From positions 62,001-126,000 of the forward strand of contig CAVSDF010000008.1 of the NCBI GenBank assembly GCA_963726715.1: DNA of 64,000 bases, read 5' to 3'. A program made the translations under genes and the position numbers. The DNA is from CAVSDF01 sp963726715 (GTDB lineage Bacteria > Bacteroidota > Rhodothermia > Rhodothermales > BA12). Position 1 is the first letter of the stretch. Each line of letters starts with the position of its first letter. Of this stretch, positions 57,078 through 64,000 are shown piece by piece. The notes below the pieces were generated by a model. The model searched no databases, was not told where the DNA came from, and saw only the letters and a list, made by a program, of their open reading frames with translations.

Positions 57078-58358
57078 ATGCCCGTTCCGAACCGCTCCCC
57101 CGTCGTCGTGCTCGGGGCCGGTGCGGCGGGGCTGATGGCCGCCGGGTGGGCGGCGCAGGCGGGCGCGGAGGTCGTGCTCGTCGAGCGGACGCGGCAGGGC
57201 GGCAAGAAGATCGTCGTCTCGGGCGGCGGGCGCTGCAACGTGCTGCCGTCGGAGGTCGACGTGCGGCGCTTCGTCTCGGCGTCGCCGCACCACCTCGTCA
57301 AGCGAATGCTCGGCGCGTGGCCGCTCGGCGACCAGCGGCGCTTCTTCGAGGACACGCTCGGCGTGCCGCTCGTCATGGAGCCGGAGACCGGCAAGCTCTT
57401 CCCTGCCTCGAACCGCGCCACCGACGTCCGCGCCGCGCTCGTCGCGTGGACGCAGCGGTCGGGCGTCCGCCACGTCTTCGACACCCGCGTCACCGCCGTC
57501 CGCCCGCTCGATTCGGACGGTGGCGACGGCGCCCGGTGGGCCGTCGAGACCGAGGGCGGTGGGGCCATCGAGGCCGCCTCGGTGGTCGTGGCGACGGGCG
57601 GACTGTCCGTCCCCAACACCGGCAGCGACGGGTTCGGCCTCGGCCTCGCGCGCCGCACCGGCCACGCCCTCGTGCCGACGTACGCCGCCCTCACGCCCCT
57701 CACCTCCGACACCGGCCCCGGCGGCGCGCCCGTCGCCACGCTCGCGGGCCTGTCGCTCGCCGCGCGCGTCGCCGGTGGAAAGGGCGGCACGGCGATGGCG
57801 TCGGCGCGCGGCTTCCTGTTCACGCACCGTGGCTACAGCGGCCCGTCGGTGCTCGACGTGTCGCACCTCGTCACCCGCGCCCGCGCGCTCGGCGAGGCGC
57901 CGCCGCCGCTCACCGTCCGCTGGCTGCCGGAGATGGACGACCCGGCGTGGGACGCGCACCTCCGGACGCTCACCGGCCCCGCCGCGCCCGCACTCCGCCG
58001 CGCCGTCCCCGCGCGCCTCGCCGACGCGCTCCTCGCCCACGCGGGCGTGGCGCCCGACCAACCGCTCGCGCACCTGACGCGCGACGCCCGCCGCCGCCTC
58101 TCGGCCGCCCTCGGCGCCTTCCCGCTCCGCGTCACCGGCGACGAAGGCTACCGCACCGCCGAGGTCACGGGGGGCGGGGTCGATCTCGCCGATGTCGACC
58201 CGCGAACCCTGGAGAGCCGCCGCGCGCCCGGTCTCTACTTCTGCGGCGAAGTCCTCGATGCCTTCGGCCCGATCGGCGGCTACAACTTCCTCTGGGCCTG
58301 GTCAACCGGCCGCAGCGCCGGGCTGGGCGCAGGGGCGGAGTCAGGCGTCGCCGTCTGA
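57078..58358 (+). CDS. HI0933/YhiN-family FAD-dependent oxidoreductase
   Basis: 426 residues from MPVPNRSPVVVLGAGAAGLM. The N-terminal FAD Rossmann motif GAGAAGLMAAGWAAQAG is followed by the family hallmark TRQGGKKIVVSGGGRCNV, the ATGGLSVPNTGSDGFG segment, and the C-terminal FAD contact LYFCGEVLDAFGPIGGYNF. The physiological substrate of this family is unknown; many members are annotated only as flavoproteins. Its last 18 nt overlap the converging small gene. Confidence 0.93.
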   Translation: MPVPNRSPVVVLGAGAAGLMAAGWAAQAGAEVVLVERTRQGGKKIVVSGGGRCNVLPSEVDVRRFVSASPHHLVKRMLGAWPLGDQRRFFEDTLGVPLVMEPETGKLFPASNRATDVRAALVAWTQRSGVRHVFDTRVTAVRPLDSDGGDGARWAVETEGGGAIEAASVVVATGGLSVPNTGSDGFGLGLARRTGHALVPTYAALTPLTSDTGPGGAPVATLAGLSLAARVAGGKGGTAMASARGFLFTHRGYSGPSVLDVSHLVTRARALGEAPPPLTVRWLPEMDDPAWDAHLRTLTGPAAPALRRAVPARLADALLAHAGVAPDQPLAHLTRDARRRLSAALGAFPLRVTGDEGYRTAEVTGGGVDLADVDPRTLESRRAPGLYFCGEVLDAFGPIGGYNFLWAWSTGRSAGLGAGAESGVAV

Positions 58359-58703
58359 ACGGTCGATGCGCTTCGGGTCGTCGGCGCCGTCGGGGAGGGC
58401 GGCGTACCAGTCGGCGTAGGCGGTCGTGCGCGCCATGTGCCGGTTGACGTCGGGCGCGCCGTCGGTCCACCAGACCGGGCCGCGCTCGCCGAGGGCCACT
58501 TTGGCGGTGTGGACGCGGGCGCGGGCGTCGCGCTCGGCGCCGGCATCGGCGGCGCGTTTGGCGGTGCCGACGTCGCGCCGGGCGGCCATCAGCTCGCGGG
58601 TGAGGCGGCTGCGCTCGCCTTCGGGCAGATCCGGGTTCGACGTGCGCCACAGCCGTCCGTTGTGGACGAAATAGCGTCCGTCGGGCGTGATCGGGTAGCG
58701 CAT
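58341..58703 (-). CDS. Small conserved hypothetical protein
   Basis: 120 residues from MRYPITPDGRYFVHNGRLWR; the frame continues upstream only into the module arm. The sequence RLWRTSNPDLPEGERSRLTRELMAARRDV and VHTAKVALGERGPVWWTDG reads like a short conserved cytoplasmic protein found in many bacteria next to unrelated genes, without known function. It is rich in Arg/Asp/Trp, with no signal or membrane segment. Confidence 0.75.
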   Translation of the reverse strand: MRYPITPDGRYFVHNGRLWRTSNPDLPEGERSRLTRELMAARRDVGTAKRAADAGAERDARARVHTAKVALGERGPVWWTDGAPDVNRHMARTTAYADWYAALPDGADDPKRIDRSDGDA

Positions 58704-58710
58704 GGGGGGG

Positions 58711-58873
58711 CGAGTTGTTGGGGCGTGAGTTCGTGGGCTGGTGAGGAGAAGGGGGGAGGCGAACGTGCACGGCACCGGGGAGTGACACCGGCAGCGCGGC
58801 GGATGCGTTCAGGACGCCTCCGCACGCCATCGCCCCCCGCAGCCCACGAACGCACCAACCCACAAACTCACCG
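58711..58873. repeat. Intergenic inverted-repeat module 5 (G/T arm ... C/A arm)
   Basis: GTTCGTGGGCTG (58729-58740) is matched 12/12 by its reverse complement CAGCCCACGAAC (58840-58851). Outside these lie GAGTTGTTGGGG on the left and CACCAACCCACAAACTC on the right. Lies between the divergent small gene and the epimerase gene. Confidence 0.75.
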
Positions 58874-58884
58874 ACCCGCCCCCC

Positions 58885-59902
58885 GTGCCCGACACGATCT
58901 TCCTCACCGGCGCGAGCGGCTTCATCGGCTCGCACCTCGCCGAGCGCTTCGCCGCCGACGGCCACCGCGTGCGGGCGCTGGTGCGCGCCGACGCCCGCCA
59001 CCTCGACCGCGCCCCGGCGCACCTCGCCGCCCGCATCGAGCGCGTGACGGGCGATCTCTCTCGCCCCGAGAGCCTCGCCGCCGCGCTCGACGGTGTCACC
59101 GCCGTCGTCCACGTCGCCGGGCTGACGCGGGCGCCGGGCGCCGGGCCTGCCGCCGACGCCGCGTTCGAGGCCGCCAACGTGACCGCCACGACGCGCCTGC
59201 TCGACGCCGTGACGGATCGCGCGCCGGATGTGCGCCGCGTCGTCGTCACGTCCAGCCTGGCCGCGGTTGGACGGGGCGATGGATCGCGCGTGGCGGACGA
59301 ATCCACGCCGCTCGCGCCGATCTCGCGCTACGGGGCGTCGAAGGCGCGGATGGAGGCGGCGGTCACGCCGTATGCCGGGCGGCTGCCGCTCACGATCGTC
59401 CGGCCCCCGGCGGTGTACGGGCCGCGCGAGTCCGACATCCTGACCTTCTTCCGCACGGCGGCGCGCGGCCTCTGCCCCGTCGTCGGCGACGCGTCGGAGC
59501 CGGTGCTGACGCTCGTCCACGTCGACGATCTCGTGGACGGATATGCGCTCGCGCTCGCGCATCCGGCGGCGGTGGGGCAGACGTACTTCCTCGGCACCGT
59601 CCGCGCCCGTCTCGTGGGCGGAGGTGCGCGACGCGACGGCGGCGGCGCTCGGGCGGCGGGTCGTGACGGTCCCCATCCCCAGAGCGCTCGTCGTGCCCAT
59701 CGGCACCGCCGTCGAGGCGCTCGGGCGGCTCGCCGGGCAGTACCCGCCGCTCAACCGCGAAAAGGCGCTCGAACTGCGCGACGCGGTCATCGCCTGCGAT
59801 TCGGCGAAAGCGATGCGCGAGATCGGCTACGCGCCGCGCGTCGGGCTCGGCGAAGGCATCGCGGAGACGATCGCGTGGTACCGGCGGGAGGGATGGATGT
59901 AG
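58885..59902 (+). CDS. NAD-dependent epimerase/dehydratase, extended SDR (one frame break)
   Basis: About 338 residues from the GTG at 58885. One extra base near 59598-59604 breaks the frame (FLGT before, SAPVSWAEVRD after). The extended-SDR motifs are intact: TGASGFIGSHLAERF, VVHVAGLTRAPG, TSSLAAVG, the Tyr-Lys pair in YGASKARME, and RPPAVYGPRESD. The C-terminal half binds the second substrate, probably a sugar nucleotide or a hydroxy-lipid (some close relatives are 3-beta-HSD-like). The gene is 119 nt upstream of kgd, with no clear terminator between. Confidence 0.88.
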
Positions 59903-60021
59903 CGGTGCGGACCGGGCAGCGGCGCGCTCGGATACGGCGGTGGAGGCGGGTGCAGCGGGGAATCCTCCCCCGGTGGGGCACGTTACCGGACGACTTCTGG
60001 CGCCCAAACCTCCCGACTTCT

Positions 60022-63000
60022 GTGAGCACGCTCGGCTACAACACCGGCATCATCGAGGACTACTACAAGCAGTACCTCGACAACCCCGACAGCGTCTCGC
60101 CCTCGTGGCGCGAGTTCTTCGCGGGCTACTCGCCCGACGCCTCCGTCGCTACCCCCGCCCAGCGCGCCGCGCCGACCGCCCCCGCCGCGCCGGTCCCGGT
60201 CGTCGTGGCTGCGCCCGCACCGGCGTCCGGCCCCGCGAACGGCGCCGCCGCGAACGCCGCACCGGCGACCCCGGCGCCCGCCGCCAAGGTCCCGGCGTCG
60301 CCTGCCGGTGGCGACGGTGCGAGCGCCCCGCCCGACGACGGCGCCACGCGCTCGGTCATCCGCGGCGCGGCCTCGAAGATCGTCGAGAACATGGAGGCCA
60401 GCCTGTCGGTGCCGGTGGCGACGAGCGTGCGGACCTTCCCGGTCAAGATGATGAGCGAAAACCGGCGCCTCATCAACGACCACCAGAAGCTCGTCGGCGG
60501 CGTCAAGGTGTCGTTCACGCACCTGATCGCCCACGCCATCGCGCTCGCGCTCAACGCCTATCCTTCCGTCAACGCGGTCTATGAGGACAACGACGGCACG
60601 CCGACGCTCGTGCAGCCCGCGCACGTCAACCTCGGCCTCGCCATCGACCTCGAGAAGCGCGGGCGGCGCACGCTCGTCGTGCCGAGCATCAAGGGCGCCG
60701 AGACGCTCTCGTTCGCGCAGTTCCTCGCCGCCTACAACGACATCGTGCGCCGCGCCCGCGACGGTGCGCTCACGCTCGACGACTTCGCGGGCACGACGGC
60801 GTCGATCACCAACCCCGGCATGATCGGCACGACGCTGAGCGTGCCGCGCCTCATGCCCGGACAGGCAGTCATCGTCGGCGTCGGCTCGATCGGCTACCCG
60901 CCCGAGTTCTACGCCATGCCGCCGGACGTGGCCTCGCGCGCGGGCTACTCGGAGGTGATGACGCTGACGAGCACCTACGACCACCGCGTCATCCAGGGCG
61001 CCGAGTCGGGGGCGTTCCTCGCGCACCTCGTGAACCTCCTCCTCGGGCAGGACGGGTTCTACGAGACGGTGTTCCGGAGCCTCGGCGTCGTCTACCCGCC
61101 CTTCCGCCACGCACCCGACACTGCCCCCGCCGTGGCCGGTGCCTGGGCCGCCGCCGACGAGCAGCGGGCGTTCGTGCAGAAACAGGCGCGCGTGCTCCAA
61201 CTCATCCGCGCCTACCGCGTCCGCGGCCACCTGCAAGCCGACGTCAACCCGCTCGGCTACGAGTGGCGCGCGCACCCCGAACTCGACATCGCGCACTACG
61301 ACCTGTCGGTCTGGGACCTCGACCGCGTCTTCCTGACCGGCGGCCTCGACGGCAAGGAGGAGATGCCGCTGCGCCAGATCCTCGACGTGCTCCGCGAGAC
61401 GTACACCCGCAAGGTCGGCGTCGAGTTCATGCACATCACGTCGGTCGAGGAGAAGCGGTGGCTCATCGAGCGTGTCGAGGGCACACGCGTCGCCGCGACG
61501 CTCACGGTCGACGAGAAGAAGCGCATTCTCGACCGCCTCAACGCCGCCGAGGCGTTCGAGACGTTCCTCCACACCAAGTACGTCGGCCAGAAGCGGTTCA
61601 GCTTGCAGGGCGCCGACGCCACGATCCCGTTCCTCGACGCCACGCTCACCGCCGCCGCCGAGGCGGGCGTGCGCGAAGCGGTGATGGGGATGGCGCACCG
61701 CGGACGCCTGAACGTGCTCGCCAACGTGCTCGGGAAATCGTTCGAGGCCATCTTCGGCGAGTTCGAAGGCCACATCGACCCCACGTCGATGCACGGCTCG
61801 GGCGACGTCAAGTACCACCTCGGGATGACCGGCACGCACCACGCGCCGGGCGGGCAGACGGTCGAACTGATGCTCGCGGCCAACCCGAGCCACCTCGAAA
61901 CCGTCGACCCGATCGTCGAGGGCATGGCCCGCGCCCGGCAGGACGTGCTCCGCGAGAACGGCTCGCCCGACGACCCGGCGCAGGACGCCGTCCTCCCGAT
62001 CCTGCTCCACGGCGACGCCGCCTTCGCCGGTCAGGGCGTCGTGCCCGAGACGCTCAACATGAGCCAGCTGCGCGGCTACCGCACCGGCGGCACCGTCCAC
62101 CTCGTCGTCAACAACCAGATCGGCTTCACGACCGTCCCGGCGGATTCAGCCGCTCGACGACCTACGCGACCGATGTCGCGCGGATGATCCAGGCGCCCAT
62201 CTTCCACGTCAACGCCGACGACCCCGAGGCCGTCGTGCGCGTCGCGCGGCTCGCCTTCGCCTACCGGCAGGCGTTCAACAAGGACGTCGTCGTCGACCTG
62301 ATCTGCTACCGCGTCTACGGCCACAACGAAGGCGACGAGCCGACGTACACGAATCCGATCCTCTACCGCAAGATTCAGGGCCGCCGCACGCCGCGCCTCG
62401 TCTACGTCGAGCGCTTGGTTCGCCGCGGCGACCTGACGCCCGCCGACGCCGAGCAGATGCTCGACGACTTCCGCGGACGCCTGACCGAGGCCTTCGACAA
62501 GACGCGCGACGACCCCGAGCGCGACACCGCCCGCGACGCCCGCCGCGCCGCCGAGGCCCTCGCCGACCGCACCGACGCGCCCCTCGAAGCCCCCTCGACC
62601 GCCGTGCCGCGCGCGGCCCTCGACACCGTCACGCGGGCGCTGATGACGGCTCCCGAGGACTTCAACGTCCACCCGAAGCTCGCCAAGCAGTTCAGCCGCC
62701 GCGCCGAGCTGTTCGAAGCGGGCAAGATCGACTGGGGATACGGCGAGGCCTTCGCCTTCGGCACGCTCCTGCTCGAGGGCACGCCGGTGCGCGTGACCGG
62801 GCAGGACAGCCGCCGCGGCACGTTCTCGCACCGCCACGCCGTCCTCTTCGACCAGGAAACCGGCGCCGAGTACGCCCCGCTCGCCCACCTCGCAACGGGC
62901 GGCGGCGCGGCGGCGCAGGGGCCGTTCATGATCTACGACTCGCTCCTCTCCGAGTACGCCGTCTGCGCGTTCGAGTACGGATACTCGGTCGCGCGGCCCG

Positions 63001-63761
63001 AGGCGCTCGTCGTCTGGGAGGCGCAGTTCGGCGACTTCGCCAACGGCGCGCAGATCGTGTTCGACCAGTTCCTCGCCTCCGCCGAGGCCAAGTGGTCGCA
63101 GTGTTCGAGCCTCGTCCTGCTGCTGCCGCACGGCTACGAAGGGCAGGGGCCCGAGCATTCGTCGGCACGCCTCGAGCGCTTCCTGCAACTCTGCGCCGAA
63201 GACAACATGATCGTCGCCAACCTGACGACGCCTGCGAACCTCTTCCACGCCCTCCGTCGGCAGGTGACGGCGACGGCGAAGAAGCCGCTCGTGGTGATGA
63301 GTCCGAAGAGCCTGCTGCGCCTCCCGGCGGCCGTCTCGGCCCCGGCGGACTTCACCGACGGCGGCTTCCTGCCCGTCATCCCGGCGACGGCCGCGACGGC
63401 CGACCGCCACGTCTTCTGCTCCGGCAAGGTCTACTACGACCTCATCGCCGCCGCACCCGAGGGCGTCGCCGTCACGCGCGTGGAGCAGATCTACCCGTGG
63501 CCCGACGCCGAGGTGCGCGCCGAGATCGAGCGCATCGGCGCCTCGACGGTGGTGTGGGCGCAGGAGGAGCCGCGCAACATGGGCGCGTGGACGTTCGTGC
63601 GCGAGTACCTCGAAGCGACGCTCGACCAGATGAACGGTGGCTGCCACCGCATCGAGTACGCCGGTCGCCGCGCGAGCGCCTCGCCCGCCGTCGGCTCCGG
63701 CAAGATCAGCGCCGCCGAGCAGCAGACCCTCGTCGCCGCCGCGCTGGGGATTGCGGGGTGA
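60022..63761 (+). CDS. kgd: Multifunctional 2-oxoglutarate decarboxylase/dehydrogenase E1 with fused E2 succinyltransferase domain (one frame break)
   Basis: About 1,247 residues from the GTG at 60022 (STLGYNTGIIEDYYKQYLDNP). One base is missing near the TT of 62145-62146; restoring it gives the expected FSRSTTYATDVARM. Order: OGDH N-terminal helix (SVSPSWREFFAGY); Pro/Ala-rich linker (about 45-110); E2 acyltransferase domain without a lipoyl domain (about 115-350; catalytic TYDHRVIQGAESGAFL); then the thiamine-diphosphate E1 part with HITSVEEKRWL, GMAHRGRLNVLANVLGKS, HGDAAFAGQG and NNQIGFTT. This E2-E1 architecture is that of mycobacterial Kgd. It feeds the TCA cycle with succinyl-CoA or succinate semialdehyde. 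Confidence 0.93.
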
Positions 63762-64000
63762 CGGAGTGTGCGTGTCGGCGCGATGGGGGCGCCGTGGGAT
63801 CGCGCGCGGTGGCATGGTGTCGCCGCGTGAGTGGGGTGACGGGGTCGTAGGGGCGGGTCTCGACCCGCCCCCTCCTTGGGTGCCCCGTTTGGGGTGGGAC
63901 GCAACGGGCGGATGCCGAGGGTGAAGGGGCGGGGGGGTGAAGGGGCGACTGCGGGTTGGGTGGGCGGTGGGGGGCGGGTCGAGACCCGCCCCTACGGGCA
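63762..64000. repeat. Repeat-rich region after kgd with two inverted GTAGGGGCGGGTC palindromes
   Basis: Copies 2 and 3 of the palindromic family lie at 63847-63872 and, in reverse, 63970-63995, about 100 nt apart. Between them is G-rich sequence (GGTGAAGGGGCG twice). No gene is visible. The region runs off the window. Confidence 0.7.

Overview
This is a GC-rich window (roughly 70% by eye) with very dense coding on both strands and no rRNA, tRNA, phage, integrase, transposase or CRISPR array. Three signals point to Bacteroidota, most likely a Rhodothermia-type (Rubricoccus/Rubrivirga/Rhodothermus-like) lineage. Two secreted proteins end in type IX secretion (T9SS) C-terminal sorting domains. 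Promoters look like TTG-N20..22-TAnnTT(G/C). Shine-Dalgarno sequences are essentially absent. The exact lineage is inference.

Layout. 1-434: tail of an alpha-2-macroglobulin. 731-8496: giant T9SS surface protein of DUF11 and SdrD B-like domains. 8969-10638: acpP-fabF (fatty acid synthesis), divergent from metK. 12425-15177: TPR-like lipoprotein and a small membrane protein. 15146-17944: minus-strand operon of rsmI, a thioredoxin-fold protein and three tandem paralogous lipoproteins. 18088-23806: polysaccharide-deacetylase-like lipoprotein, LptF/LptG permease, metallophosphoesterase and class III aminotransferase. 23999-31647: SDR enzyme, small lipoprotein, NSS symporter with MetS-like subunit, CPA2-TrkA-EIIA antiporter, DUF421 protein and two small membrane proteins. 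31888-38525: sortilin/VPS10-like beta-propeller protein, two LytM (M23) endopeptidases and two unknown envelope proteins. 38641-44537: exported TPR-CHAT caspase-like protein, T9SS subtilisin and an HhH-GPD protein. 44590-50031: ArfB-like factor, very large NtrY-like sensor kinase and a DUF4783 protein. 50252-54103: two Tat-exported ferritin-like proteins and a STAND-type ATPase. 54228-63761: mutS2, HI0933-family flavoprotein, small conserved protein, NAD-dependent epimerase and the E2-E1 fusion 2-oxoglutarate decarboxylase/dehydrogenase.

Two window-wide patterns matter most. (1) Eleven genes carry twelve single-base frame breaks. They affect unrelated genes, three at clear homopolymers, so they look like sequencing or assembly errors. 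I annotate those genes as whole CDSs and give the break positions. (2) The intergenic DNA is heavily structured. At least five gaps hold inverted-repeat modules with a G/T-rich left arm and a C/A-rich right arm, whatever the orientation of the flanking genes. Several unrelated palindromic repeat families recur, with cores GGGACGTGCTYGCACGTCCC, GTAGGGGCGGGTC..., TGTCATTGCGAGG... and ACCTGTCNGGT.

The most system-like gene set is the exported TPR-CHAT protein with the T9SS subtilisin 16 nt downstream, a candidate two-protease cascade at the cell surface. Other candidates are the triplicated cysteine-paired lipoproteins behind a monothiol thioredoxin, and the Tat ferritin-like pair beside a STAND regulator.
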